A stretch of 64,000 bases of DNA, taken from assembly GCA_907165065.1 (NCBI GenBank), contig OU015534.1:13213686-13277685 (forward strand), in the 5' to 3' direction. The notes under the pieces were generated by a model that had not been told where the DNA came from, searched no databases, and saw nothing but the letters and a program-made list of their open reading frames with translations. A program made the position numbers and the translations under genes. The first letter of the stretch is position 1. Each line of letters starts with the position of its first letter. Positions 24,074 through 37,400 of the stretch are shown here, in pieces. Source of the stretch: Caprimulgus europaeus. Lineage: Eukaryota; Chordata; Aves; Caprimulgiformes; Caprimulgidae.

Positions 24074-27000
24074 GTATGAAGGCAGAGTCATTTTGACAAG
24101 ATTTTATCTTTGTTCTGTTGCCTTTTTGTTTGTACTGCAAATACACTGAATGCCTATATGTTTTTAAATACAATTTACAATTTTTCCATCTGCTGTAGCA
24201 AGTGGTGCAGTCCAATTGGAGTGTGTCACAAAGTGAAATTGTTAGTGCTGAGGATATAGCATCCCAACTAAGCATTTTAGGGGTTGTGGTGAGCACCTGT
24301 GGTCATGTTCTGTAACCTGGATGCCCATGAGCAGCTGGAGAGCTCATGGTTTGCTTATGGAGCACATCTGCCAGTTTGATTTAATCTAAACTGAACCCAG
24401 CTCATGCATTTCAAAACAACTTCACCATGTGAATCAAAGTGATCTTCCAAAGCATGCTCCAGATCTGAACTAAAAGACTACCGTATATGTACTCAAAGCT
24501 GCTCACAAAAAAGGATATTTATAAATATTGCATAAGTCAGGTCAAAAAGGTGATAGGGAACTGTTGTCCTATATATTTAGAACCTTGAAAACTTATCGAT
24601 ATGTCCAGCTGGAGTGAGCATACGTGGTCACTGGTCCATTGCTTTGATAAATTAATCCCTAGATCTGTTTGGCAAATGAACCCTCTACCGTCTTCAGGGA
24701 AAGTGAGCCATCAGTTACCGTTAGGTATTTGTGCTTTCTCCCCAAGTTCTCTCTTGTGTGCTGTTTAGTGTCCTTTCTAAGCAACTCATACTTTCCAGCC
24801 TCAGGTGAGCATAGTGTTTATTAAGAAATAGCTGCAGATTAAGTCTAAATCAGCATTTTATTCTGTTTCTGAATTTAAGATCTTTTAATTAATTTTCTTG
24901 TTATCTAGGATAGTTGTCTTTCAAAATATTACTGCCAGCTCTAATTCTCTGATTCTCTGGACTGTGTAAATAGTTACAGCACAGGTGCCAGGTGATGGAG
25001 AATCATGGTTTTAGTCTATAAACCCTTATTCCTATTAAAGAGAGATATTGCTTGCATAACAGAGAATAGTATGTAGTATAGGAAAAGAGAGAAGAAATGT
25101 CTTCTCTGTATTATAGAGTGGGATCTCTAAGAACAGCATGTCCTCTAGGTTCTGCATCCATCAGTTCTCAGAAATGTGGTATTGGAATATATTGAAAACA
25201 GAAAACCAGGCATTTTTCTAGATATTTGTGATATGCCAAAAGAATTGCTTTGGCATTTGAATTTTCTTAATCTTTTGTTTTGGAATTAAAAATCTCAAAA
25301 TACAAATCTCTCCATGCATTGTTGAACTATAAAGCTTGTATTGGATGGAGAAATAACACATGCCTTTGTTTCATCCTAATTAATTAGCTAGCCTTCCTTT
25401 TCATAAAGGAGAAAAACTGGCTCCTTTTCACCGAAGGTTCTTAATGCATTGAAATCCACGTAGCTCTGTTGCAGTAGAGTGATGAATGAAGGTTTGATCT
25501 AGATGAAATAAAGAGAGATTGACTTTCACCTCTGGAACTGAGTGCAGGGGTATTTGAAGTGAAATCCTTGAACACCAGCATACAGTGAACAGACTGTAGA
25601 TTTTACAGAGCTTGTCTTTTCCCTCATTTGTATAGGGAACATTTTAAACATTCCACAAAGGCTATTTAAGGTTTATTTTCCAACAGAGTTTCTCTGAATC
25701 TGTCTATTACAGTGTGATCTGATAGAAACACAGTACTATATGTAGCTTAGCAGCTATTGTCCAATTTTGTACAGTATGAAGAAAATTTCTCCCAAATTCA
25801 ACTTTCTATTGAGAAAGCACATAAAAACACACACTGGAAAGAATAAAAGAATAACTAATATGTGGAATGAACGAGACAAAATGAAAAAAAGTGTACTATT
25901 AATTTCAAGAGACAAATATTGTACCCAAAAAATATGCTGCATATTTTTCAGTTTCCATAAAATGCCAGCAAAAACTTCAGCTGAGCAAGCTGCTTATGTC
26001 TAACTAGGGATAACTAACCATACTGCCTAGCTCAAGTGGCACTGGTCCCATTCATTACTGGGGTCTGAAATGAATAGAAGTTAAAGACCTGTCTTCTGCT
26101 TCACATTTTAGGTGAACTTCTCTTTAATAATGCATTAGCCCAAGATCTTTTTAATGCTTCCATAAAGGTTTTTACAACTTCTTTTCTTTATGAAATCTAT
26201 CATCCTTAAAATGAACCAGGTAGCTCCAAGGCAAAAGAGAACTCACTTATAAAGCTGGGGACTTTTGTTTTTTTTCTGTGTTTGCAGAAAAGTCTTCTGG
26301 TGAAATGTAAAGCTACAAAGCTGCATCTATGTGACCGGATTTTAGAAAAATCAGAACCAGCCAGGCTGGCACACATCTGAATCACGGGAAAATTAAGTTT
26401 CCAAAGCTTATTATAACACTTGGAAACTAGATTGTGTTTAAAAATGTGCTTCCTAACATATTTTGACAAACACATTTTTGCTATTGATACAGCCTGAATA
26501 CAAAGATCATAAAATGAGTTGCCTAGTGTCATTAGCCCCACAATTCAGTATGTTTTTAAACAGCACTTAATTAAAAACATCAGTTAATATTAAAAGAATA
26601 CATTTTCCTTTTACAATCAAAGTTTAAAGGATAGATCAAAAATAATGCTGTCAGCAGTTGGCTGGCCTGTTAATTTGTTAAATCCGGTCCACAGTTAGAT
26701 TTAAAAATCCTAGGTCTTTTGATTCAAAAGTCTTGTTAATACATGGATTTAATTTGAATTTACAACAATATAAGCAAAATTGAAATTTTAAACTTCCATT
26801 GACAAAACTAGATTAAAACAACTGCTTTAGTAAAACTTTTTGGGCATACAAATACTCACCTGAAACCAGTTAGCAAACATAATTTTAGATGCAACAAATG
26901 TTCTCTAGTCTAGACATCTTCTAAGAAATATGTAAAATAATTACACTTTTCAGAATAAGTGAAAAGAATGAAAACCAGAAGTGATTTGATTTTCCTTTCT

Positions 27001-30000
27001 CATGAACGGTTTGTCAGTATGATTTATCAAAGAGTCAGGAATGGATACATAGTTCAATAAATTATAATGATTTGCTATGGGATGTAATTTTGTCCTCCCA
27101 CTTTTCTCTTATTTTATTACCTGAATGTTTCCCCTTAGATTGTAAATGGATAATCCTAGCTTGCTATAAAGGGATATTTTTGGATTGAGAAAAACAAAAT
27201 GTATGAGAAGTTTATGATCATTAAAGCAAATACTTTATTAGTTTTTTCCTGCTGGCAAATCTGAATTGAAAGCACAGAAGTGCCGAACTACACTTTTTTT
27301 TTCTGCTTCTCTTTAGTGGCAAAGCAAAGCTCTCCCTAAGAGGAGTGTAAAGTCTATAAACTTGGTTTCAGAAAGTTTTTTTCAGCTATTTTATGGTTTT
27401 ATGAAAACAGATGTTTTCTCAAATAACAGTTCTGTTTTTCTGGCATCTTTTGTATCTCTGCTGGAACAGGGTTACTATTTTCTTTGTCATCAAATTTTCT
27501 GTTTCAAATTTTCTCCATGTTACGTATATATGTTTTGCATTTTTATTGTTTCTGAGATTCAACATAGTCTGTTTCAAACTTGTCTTGAGTCGCCAGGGAA
27601 ATAAACTGAATTTCCTTTCTTGGAAGTTTTATAGCTGCAGAAATTAAGCACAGCTTTGGCTCCAGTATGTTTTAAAAATCCTTTGCTCCGAAGCACAGTC
27701 ACCTACTGCCCCTTTTTTTACAGTAGTTAAGATTATTGCCAGTAAATAAAGCCACATAAATTCATAGTAATAACAGTTACACATATGTATAAACACACAG
27801 AATTCCTTTGTAGCCACTTTCGTGGAGGAGATAATTCCTAGTTTATCAGATGCTTATGTGTCTACACAAGGGAAACATCCTTTATTCTAATGAAGAGGAT
27901 AACTGAACTGTCTATGACAGAGAGAGTTCAAGCTGAAAAAATAAGCCCTTCTAGATCACCTAGAAGAACTTAAATGGAAGAATAGATGTAAAACCTAATG
28001 TGATCTGCTGAAAGAAGAGAGAAAGCATGTGCCTTTTTAGGAGAGAAACAGCAAGTGAACTGAATGAATGAAAAAGTTTTCAGTTGTAACTTTACTGTTC
28101 AGAGGTAAGTTACAGTTTTTCTTTCATTTCTTTGCTTATGTGTTTTATAAACATCTGTAGCTGTATTGACTCATTGGATGTTACAGATAACTGCTTATAT
28201 TTGCATTTATGCAAATATCTTAACCTGACTTGATTTAAGCATTATTTAAACTAATTGGATAATGATAAAGCTTTTTTTTTCTAAGGATGTAACTAAACAG
28301 TGAGCAGGGTATAGGAACACCGTAAGGATAATGCAAGTTTCTCTGTGCATTTTCTTCCAATGGGTCCTGATCTGAGTTGCAAAGGCCGGGTGGAGAGTTA
28401 CCATCACAGCGTCAGGGGTACAGAAGAGTTCCTAGTGACTACTGGTGACACTGAAAGCTCTCTGATATGTGATATTGGGGCACAGGTTTGAAACTGGTTA
28501 CACAGAAAGTGACACAACCATATATGAAGCAATGTTGTTAGGCTTATGCTGCAGTCAAATCTGTATTAATTATATAAATGCCTAAAAGCTAATAGAGTGT
28601 CCTGGTTTCACTGGGATAGAATCAGAGAATTAAAACTCTGTCAGAAAAGCTGCATTTTTAAGAAGACTGCAACACCTGATTTGGTGAGAACAAAATTAAG
28701 ACACTGGTTTAGTTTGTGGCCAACCATGGTATGTGGGTTTCCATGGTGCTCAACATCTTTAGCAGTTTAGAATTAGCCAGGTGCTAAGGCCAGGAGGAGC
28801 AAAAGCCAGGGCAGCTGACCCAAGCTGGCCAACAGAGTATTCCATACCATAAACATCACACTCACTGTAAATTGGAAAGTTTGCTGGGGACAGCCCTCTT
28901 CCTCAGTGGCCGTCACCCCTGGAGGGTTGTGCCCATCACTCTGTTCCTTGGGCGTACCCTCCCGCTTGTTGTGACTGTCACACTTTTGTCGGCTGAGTAT
29001 AACTTTGTCTATTTTGTGTTAGTATTAATATTAGTTTTTACTATTATTTCATTAAATCTGTTTTCATTTCAACCCATGGGTCTCCTTTCCTTTTCCCACT
29101 TTTCCTTCCCAGGTGGGGAGGGATCATTGGGTGATAGAGCAACTGATTAAACCAAGACATACAGACAATATAAGAAAGAGTTGTATTCATATTTCCTTTC
29201 ATTGCATTGCTTTTTAAAAGTTCATAGAAAATATATATTATATTCTTAATAAATCTTAGTTCATTGTCTGTTGAAATAAAATTCAATGTTCTCACATACA
29301 ATTCCCCAAAATATAGCTACTTAGAGCTGGGAATTAATATCAAAACATTTGTTTTGGTTTTGCTTTGTTATGCTGTTCAGTAACATACACTTTTCTATAT
29401 ATAAACACTTATTTTTATCAAAACAATTCCCTATTTTTACACAGTGGATTCCCGTTTCTCTGTCCTTCACGTCATAATGTGTCCTTTTAGTTCAGACATA
29501 GTCTGATTTTTTTGACTTGCATTCTTGCTTCTGCAGTCCAGCTGACCTTCACTTCAGCATTCCCTGCTATGTAATGTGGCTGTTTTCTGTGATTTTGATA
29601 CCTGTTCTGTTTGTGCTCTATTGAAGGGTCTCTTTATTCTTCAAGTTGTCCAGCAAGCTGAACGTAACAAATTGCTTCTCTATCAGATGCTTCAAGCATC
29701 AGTATGAGAAATATGCATGGTTCAATAAAAGTCCTTTAACCAGATCACTATGGAAACATCTCAGCTGATTATTTAATATTTTTCTATATTTTAAAATTAG
29801 AAAATCTCAGAAACTCATGCAAGCATATTTAGGAGAAGATTTTATTAGTTTCTTTTCATGACTGGTCTATTTATTTCATTGGCTTATTTAACCAAGTATG
29901 ATTATTTCTGACATGAATACACTTCAGACTATCACCTGACTCTCTCTTTGGATTCACAGAATTCAAGAAGGGACCAGTTCATTTGTCTCTTCCTCTACTA

Positions 30001-30316
30001 CAGATCAGAAAAATTCCTTTCTAGGGACAGCTTTAGAATGAGGTCAAGCCTAAAAGAACACATTTATTTTTAATTCGCAAGTAGATTTGTATTATCTTTT
30101 CTTTTTTTTTTTTTTTTTTTTACCTCATTTTACCAGCAGTTGCCTTTTTGATCAAGTAGATGAGACCCATTTCTAAGTGGCTGGTAACAAGTCATGCAAC
30201 TGCAAGATTTGCTCTAATAATGGTTGGAAAATTGGTGCTGATAGCAATGGTTTCACATGTGATTGGGTACGTCAGATGAAAGATTAATTTAATGTTTTGC
30301 TTATAATTACCAACAG
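24074..30316 (+). other. AK5: AK5 intron 3
   Basis: About 6.2 kb, interrupted by a solo LTR at 28598-29159. A run of 20 T residues lies at 30102-30121, some 200 bases before the exon 4 acceptor. The rest is AT-rich with no recognisable exon; short open frames such as 25767-26003 and 26206-26541 are not supported by any protein resemblance. Confidence 0.8.
28598..29159 (+). mobile_element. Solo LTR of an avian ERVL-like endogenous retrovirus
   Basis: A 562-base element starts TGTCCTGGTTTC and ends AAACCAAGACA, giving the TG...CA ends of an LTR with near-perfect inverted termini (10 of 11 bases). An ATTAAA polyadenylation-type signal lies at 29051-29056, followed by the CCCATGGGTCTCC block typical of this LTR group before the 3' end. 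Flanks are TAGAG on the left (28593-28597) and TACAG on the right (29160-29164), a 5-base target duplication with one mismatch, which fits ERVL integration. There is no internal retroviral sequence, so it is a solo LTR formed by recombination. It sits in sense orientation in AK5 intron 3. Family name is from memory of bird LTRs; exact subfamily not assigned. Confidence 0.87.
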
Positions 30317-30486
30317 GTGGCCCAGGAAGTGGTAAAGGAACACAGAGTTTGAAAATAGCAGAACGTTATGGATTTAACTACATATCAGTTGGTGAATTGC
30401 TAAGGAAGAAGATCCACAGCACAAGCAGCAATAGAAAATGGAGTCTAATTGCCAAAATTATTACTACTGGAGAACTGGCCCCTCAG
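30317..30486 (+). CDS. AK5: AK5 exon 4, P-loop of kinase domain 1
   Basis: 170 bases complete Gly139 and encode residues 140-195. The Walker A loop G-G-P-G-S-G-K-G-T (139-147, Lys145) binds the ATP phosphates; its first glycine codon is split between exons 3 and 4. Then comes Y-I-S-V-G-E-L-L-R-K-K, the start of the NMP-binding region, and the exon ends T-T-G-E-L-A-P-Q. Acceptor CAACAG ends at 30316, donor CAG|GTACAC follows 30486. The sequence is essentially identical to vertebrate AK5. Confidence 0.97.
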
Positions 30487-30605
30487 GTACACCGTATTCT
30501 GTGTTAATGTTTATTTTTGAGGGATTGTACATGTTGTATTAATGTACAACATCAAGAAAACCTCCTTTAGAATATTAAATAAATAACTTCTTTTCTCTGT
30601 GAAAG
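30487..30605 (+). other. AK5: AK5 intron 4 (119 bases)
   Basis: A very short intron between exons 4 and 5, in contrast to multi-kilobase introns on either side. Donor GTACAC is ordinary and the acceptor is TGAAAG, with purines right before the AG, so the splice site is comparatively weak; a T/C-rich stretch lies about 10-20 bases upstream. Confidence 0.9.
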
Positions 30606-30719
30606 GAAACAACCATAACTGAGATAAAGCAGAGATTAATGCAGATCCCCGATGAAGAGGGTATAGTGATTGATGGATTTCCCAGAGATGTTGCCCAGGC
30701 AATCTCCTTTGAGGACCAA
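30606..30719 (+). CDS. AK5: AK5 exon 5, NMP-binding and GFPR region
   Basis: 114 bases, exactly 38 codons, residues 196-233, phase 0 at both ends. The peptide includes I-V-I-D-G-F-P-R-D (215-223), the adenylate kinase signature strand with Asp218 and Arg222 that help position magnesium and AMP. It ends S-F-E-D-Q before donor CAA|GTAAGA. The one visible change from human in this exon is Ile for Leu in A-Q-A-I-S-F, a conservative swap. Confidence 0.97.
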
Positions 30720-33700
30720 GTAAGAGATTGTTTTTATTCTTAAAATAACTTACATATCTCTTTAATAGTTAAACTTCTTGAAACCATCAGTAAGATTCCA
30801 AGAAAGAATAGATGTTATTTCTAACTGAGCATTGTTCTTTAAATCTTTGCAAGTACATAATTACAGGTTGACAAAGGTAATTCTTTTGGTTTATGTTATA
30901 ATACGTTCTATCTGAAGACAGACTATTTTGTAAAAAGACAATGTGATAATATAACCAATAATCCAAAACTCTTGTCTCAGTAATGAAAATCCCCTCAAGA
31001 TGAAGAAGAAAATAACATCAAATCTAAAAATTAGTATATTTTCTATCTTAGTGATTTAGAAAGGGGGAAGGCATTATATTTCCATATCTATTTGTTCGAT
31101 TTAATCTACATTAAGAGAAACAAATCAATGCATATCTTCACATTGCTTTTAATCTCAAGTTTATTACAGTGCCTTGAAAAGGCTGGAATAAAAAAAGGTT
31201 AAAACTGGCCACATTTTGCAAGTTTTTGTAAAGCAGAAATGATGCTCTTATTTTAGAAATTTAGATAATTTTAGTTATTCTAAACTACAATTCTAAGGTT
31301 TAGTCAGCTAAAACTCTATTCCTGAGTTCTATCACATGTTGTTTTCATGTGTGTATTTTAAACTAATCTAAAAATACTTAAATTCAGTGGAAAAACAAAC
31401 AGCTTATGTTGTTATCTGATCAAGCGCTGTTAACAACAGTTATGGTCACAAGTAAAGATTGCGGTTTCAGTGCTGAATTTTTAGAGCACCCTTCGTGCAG
31501 AGCGTTTCAAAGTCCCTCACAATTGCTGGTGTACTATCATTTCTGTACTTTGAATTCTAAGTAGCATTACCAAGACAGAAGTAACAAAGAAAGCAGCTAA
31601 TGAGGCATTTCATTAGTGTGCTTTTATGAGGTATTATTCCGGGCAAAATTTAGAAGACGGAACAGAGGAAATTAAAGGAAACAGACAAAATAGTTATTAC
31701 AGAAATTAGCCAATGACTGCTAGCTCTATCTCCTTATAGTTAACAAAAGACAAGATTGACTATTTTATAAGTGAAATAGCAGAAATTTAGGCTTAATGGT
31801 CATTTCCTTGCCCCACTTTTTTTTTTGTCTAGTATGTTGTATGATAGTGTGACTTCAGTACATTTCTTGGTGCTATAATTTTGTGCTGATTTTGTGTTTG
31901 ATGAAAGAATGGGGGATGTGAAACTGGAAGAACTGACAGGAATTATGCGAGGGTCAGATTCTCCATCTACAAAGGAAAACCAGTTAAACAACACTTGAGC
32001 ACTCCACCACAGCGTCCATTAGTAATGACACTAAGAAGTGGAGCCCAGGGGGTTATAGAAAAGCTCAGGCAATACAGTGCTGTAGAAGAGGAGAAAGATG
32101 AACACTCTTTCATATATGTTTGAACCCTCCTTTTACACTAGTCTAATATGCTTTTGTAGTATTTCCTCATTTAACTTGAAATATTCTCCTCTGCCAGCCT
32201 GGTTAGCTCTTGTTGACTGTAGAAAACTACAGGGAAAAAAGACTGATAAAATGACAGATGATAGAAATCCTGACTGTGGCTCCTTTTTAGTATGTGCTAT
32301 TGCTTCAAGGGTGCTGTAGATTGCTCTTTTTTTTTTTTTGTAGAGAAAAGGACGTGAGGATTTAGTCATTTTAGACCTGACTATATTCTCAGAGAGCTCC
32401 TTTGTTTTCAGTCTAATGGGATTTGCTAAATCATACTCCTAAAAGTTTGATTCTGCCTGAAAGATAGATGACTGTGTGAGTCTCTCAAAACATCCCAGAG
32501 CACTTCATATAGGGCCATCTTTCAATCTTAACAGTTCTAAAATAAATATGGGAAATGAAAGAAGGAATCAGAGCTTTTATAGAAGCATAGGAAAGAAAAT
32601 TTTGTTTGTTTAGGCTCCCCCTTTTTCACCTTTCTTTGCAGCTGACCCCTTACATGAGCGTATCCAAGACCATGGAAGTAAATGTACAACGGATGTGTGT
32701 ATTTCAACATACAACATCTGTTTAATCCAGTGGGGTATGTTCAGTGTTTTATCTTGGCTTTACATTTTAAAGAAATAAAATATGCTTGTTTTTTCTTTAA
32801 AATTCTCTGTTTAGTAAGCCGTAGTGCCACAAACATAAATAGGAAGGTCTTGTGGTAAGGCAAGAGGACTGTCAGCAGATATGGCACCCTTCTTCCTTCA
32901 CAGGATGAGGCTGGAGGTTGACAGTAGTCTATGACAGGTCAGGATATTTACATTAAACATAGGAACATATTTAAGGGACTCAGAGATCCCTCAATGGGAA
33001 GTGCAATTGAGTTGTGGAGAATTCAGTAATTAACTGTTGTGATAATTTGTGCAGGTCTATAATTATAGATGCTATGAGTGTTTTCCACAGCTTAGAAATG
33101 TTACAGCTTTCTTGCTAGCAGTGTGTAGAAGAACAGAACAGAACTGTTCTCACGAGCCAAAACTGACAAAATGAGAAACAATTAGTTGAAATTTCAGCAA
33201 ATAAAGTTTTGTTTAAATAGTAATACACTTTATAATTAGAAGATCTATTAAGTAATGGAACATCCTTCTGAAGAAAATGGTGGAATCCCATAAAATGCAA
33301 ATAGTCAAATCACATTATTCTGTAGTACATGTGCCTTATTCTTACAAAGACAACCTCTGTAAAACACTCGGATCTGTTGACAAAAAGTTCTGAATAAGAA
33401 CAAATTCTTACTGTTATCATTAATTCTGTCATAAGTGAATACTTACTCTTACAAATGGTTCCTTTAAGACCATTACATACTTATGTATCTGATAACAAAA
33501 GCAAAGGTTTTATGACACAAGCCATTTTAAAGGTTACATTTAGGGGAACTGCCAAAACATGCATGAAGTAAGAGTTACTATTTATTTAACTGTTTTCTCT
33601 CATTCATGATCCCTTCACAACTGTTAACTGTTTTGATTACAAGGGTTCTAAAATGCAATTGTGTGCTTTCAAACAGTGACTTTGCATTATTTGTTCCATA

Positions 33701-35721
33701 AAGCAGCTAACACACTTTGGGTTTTATTATGTAAATTATAATAATGATGGTAAGTTTGTATAAAGGTAATTAGAATATGCTGGCTTTCTCAGTTCTTTCA
33801 GTTATATAGGATGTAAAGTAGATGCTAGTGGGAGGAATGAGCAGTAGGGACAAGGGTGACTGTTCATTTCTCCTTTGTCGTTTGCGTGTGTTGGGATGGG
33901 TATTCATCTGTAATCCTGTGGAAGCTTGAAATAAAGAAAGAAGCATTCATTTTAAAAGTAGCATTTTCCACTGTATAGCCTTTCTTCTTTGCCCTTGTTT
34001 ACACAAACAGAAACAAACTCCAAGAATATAGGTAATAATACCAAAATTAAATTGTGGGGGGACAATGTGAAGGACAAGTTGTTAATCTGAATGGAAATAG
34101 AGATGAGTAATACAAGACATTGAAAGAGTAGGTAAAGCTGAGACAGAGACTGAACAAATGTGAAGAAATAGGCAATCTGTAAACAAAATAGGCTACAAAA
34201 ACCTAACATCATTATAGGTGAAGAAAGCATGTCTGGTCTTTATTAATCCTAAAGAATCTATATTGTTTTGTTTACCCATCTGTTGCTCCTCTTTCTGAGG
34301 TGTGATGCAGTGAGGTCAAGAAAGTATCTGGACCCAATGTCACATAAAGGGCCAGGAAGTAAAAACCTGGACTAGGTGTGAGGTGGCCATAGTGGTCAAT
34401 GAAAGGTGGACCAGGAGAGAGCCTGTGTGGTTTTTGACCTAAGCCTCATCATCTCCCCTTTCTCCGCTAGTGCGTTTTGGACAGTAGGTGATGAACAACT
34501 GAAAGGCAAGGCACAAAGGGTATAAAATCTGTCTTGCTCCCAAACACTAACGCTACATTTCCCTGAACGCTGTTTACTGAACCTTTTTGGATATATTATT
34601 ATATGGCTTTCACCAGTAAGAACTGTGCTGAGTTACTGTAAACTAATTTATATTTGAAATGGTTCATCGTACCAGTAAAGGAAATGGTCAGCTAAAGTGC
34701 CTGGTTTCACTTGCAAGTACCTGTAAAATCTAACTGCTCTGTTTACAGATGTCTTTAATGTAAAAAATTATTTATGCTAAAATAATCTCTTCAGTTTTAT
34801 AGCTCAAATAGCTGTTACTGAGACTTGACAGTACTTAAGGTTTCATAAGCTCTTAATTTTGTGAAAAAATCAAATGGATACATATATGTCTGAACTTTAG
34901 TTCCAATACCTGTCCTGTGTAATGTTCTAGGGTAGAAATATACAACGATAATGAATTGTTGTTGAACTTCGCTTGTAATTGCTCATAGAACTACTAGCAC
35001 ATTTTTAGCCCTTTGACTAATCCAGAAGCTGAACTTTTGCCTGGGAAAAAAATGTTATTTTTAGTAAACGAGTCAAAGCCAGCCAACTTATGCTAACATT
35101 CCCAAACATAGGTATAGCTAAAAGATGACGATTTCTTCCTTACTATGTTGCCAGACTCTCGTGTGGACAGTAAGTTCTCAATGTGTTGCTAGGCAAAATT
35201 GTAGTAAAACACATTGCATCTCAATGACTCAACTGCCTAAGATAAAGCAATGTATCGTGTGCGGCGCTCACAGTATTTCTCTTTCTGCTCAGATCTAGAA
35301 ACCAGAAGTAACAAAAACTGCTTCCAAGCAATAATGTCAATCTGGAATAAGTGGATGTAAAAAACACTTTACACATCTGAGGCATTTTTCATTTGAATTA
35401 AAGCTTTTTTTTCCTCTTTCTTTTATTGAGTTTTGTTGATGTCACTGTTCCTACCATCCATATATTTAGAGCAGAAAAGGAGTCTTTAAGTGGCATCAGT
35501 GATGTTTTCAGATTTTCAGCAGTGCTTGCCAACCAGCAGCAACTCTGCCATTCTGGTCACTTACTTGCACCAGCTTCATTTCTTAATGGTCAGCTACTCA
35601 TTGCGGCCTGTGAGAACTCTTAGGCATAAGCGCTGCAGTTTTCTCAGAGTTTGTCACAGTTTCATCTTAACTTCTTATCCGGGTTGAAATAAGGCCTGCA
35701 TTTTTCTCTTTGAAGACTGAA

Positions 35722-36850
35722 TTGATACAATTTCCCACAGCATTCTCCTGCAGAAACTGTCTGCTCATGGCTTGGATGGGTGTACTGTTCACCGTGTGGA
35801 AAACTGGCTGAACAGCCAGGCCCAAAGAGTGGTGGTGAACAGAGTTAAATCCAGTTGGGAGGCAGTCACAAGTGGCGTTCCCCAGGGCTCAGTACTGGGA
35901 CCAGCTCTGTTTAATATCTTTATCAATCATCTGGACAAGGGGATTGAGTACATCCTGAGTAAGTTTGCAGATGACACCAAGCTGGGTGGGAGTGTTGATC
36001 TGCTTGAGGGTAGGAAAGTTCTACAGAAGGATCTGGACAGGCTGGATCATGGGCCAAGGCCAACTGTATGAGGTTCAACATGGCCAAGTGCCAGGTCCTG
36101 CACTTGGGTCAGAACAACCCCATGCAACACTACAGGCTTGGGGAGGAGTGGCTGGAGAGCTGCCAGGCAGAAAAGGACTTAGGAGTGTTGATCGATAGCT
36201 GGCTGAATATGAGCCAGCAGTGTGACCAGGTGACCAAGAAGGTAAATAGTACACTGGCTTCTGTCAGAAATAGTGTGGCCAGCAGGACTAGGGCAGTGAT
36301 CCTCTCCCTGTACTCAGCACTGGTGAGATCAGACCTCGAGTACTGCGTTCAGTTTTGGGCCCCTCACTACAAGAAAGACATTGAAGTGCTGGAGCGTGTC
36401 CGGAGAAGGGCAGTGAAGCTGGTGAAGGGTCTGGAGCACAAGTGTTACGAGGAGCAGCTGGAGGAACTGGAGTTATTTAGTCTGGAGAAGAGAAGGCTGA
36501 GGGGAGACCTTATTGCTCTCTACAACTACCTGAAAGGAGCTTGTTGCAAGGTGGGTCTTAGTCTCTTCTCCCAACTGACAAGTGGTAGGACAAGAGGAAA
36601 CAGCCTGAAGTTGTGCCAGGGCAGGTTTAGATTGTATAATGGGAAAAATTTCTTCACTGAAAGGGTGGTTGGCAGTCATTGGAACAGGCTGCCCAGGGAA
36701 GTGGTTGAGTCCCCATCCCTGGAGGTATTTAAAAGACAGGTAGATGAGGTACTTAGGGATATGCGGTGGACTTGGCAGTGTTAAGTTTTCAGTTGGACTC
36801 AATGATCTTAAAGATCTTTTCTAACCAGAACAATTCTATGGTTCTATGAA
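35722..36850 (+). mobile_element. CR1 LINE copy with well preserved reverse transcriptase segment
   Basis: A plus-strand CR1 copy, 5'-truncated within the reverse transcriptase at the D-T-I-S-H-S-I-L-L segment. It reads through [10 protein letters not shown] (about 35876-35905) and the catalytic F-A-D-D (35964-35975), which is intact. One frameshift near 36050-36070 separates this from a second open stretch, 36068-36784, with [14 protein letters not shown] and L-E-Y-C-V-Q-F-W blocks and the C-terminal [10 protein letters not shown] block, ending in a stop. The 3' end is the CR1 repeat-like tail AATTCTATGGTTCTATGAA. It lies in sense orientation in AK5 intron 5 and is younger-looking than the intergenic copies. 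Confidence 0.95.
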
Positions 36851-37380
36851 TACATGACATATAACATCTCATTGGAAGTCTTGGATTATTGCCAAATCCC
36901 GACTCTTCCCATTTCTTAATTCCAGAATGCAGAGTCAATACTGCCAACACTTTTGATAGCAGTACTTTTAATAAAGCCCTAAAGTCATGTGACTATGAGA
37001 ATCTCAGCTCTCACTTTAAAACAAAGTTTCCAGCAGTCATGGTTGTGGAGAAAAAAGGAAAACGTGAATTTTAATGTCTTATAAGCAAATAAAACTAGTT
37101 TATATCTATTTTTAAATATATGATAATTTCTGGATTTTTGTCATTTTGAAATCCTTCTGCATAGTAGCACAAAATTAATCATGATTTATTCAGCATTTCA
37201 GTTTGAGCCTAGGCATGAAGCTATCCTAAACTACAAATTTCTAAGGTATCCACGATGTCTGCTGATTGCAAGTAGTAGAAAGGTGTTTAGATTCCAAGCA
37301 CACATTCAAAAATGCCAAGGAGAAAATGGTTTATTTACCATTAACCAGACATCTTGAAATCAGCAAGTCACCTACAGTAC

Positions 37381-37400
37381 TAGCATGCTCAAGCATGCTA
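37381..37400. promoter_or_regulatory. p53-family-like response element (candidate)
   Basis: Two ten-base half-sites with CATG cores abut with no spacer (TAGCATGCTC then AAGCATGCTA). They match RRRCWWGYYY x2 at 18 of 20 positions, the two mismatches being at the outer ends. Motif match by eye only; no evidence of occupancy. Confidence 0.3.

Noticed and set aside
28872-29150. 92-codon open frame on the plus strand
   Set aside because: Lies wholly within the intron 3 solo LTR; it is an LTR sequence without coding role.
29940-30060. Phrase near 29955 resembling an old interspersed repeat end
   Set aside because: Similarity is too short and not extended by flanks.
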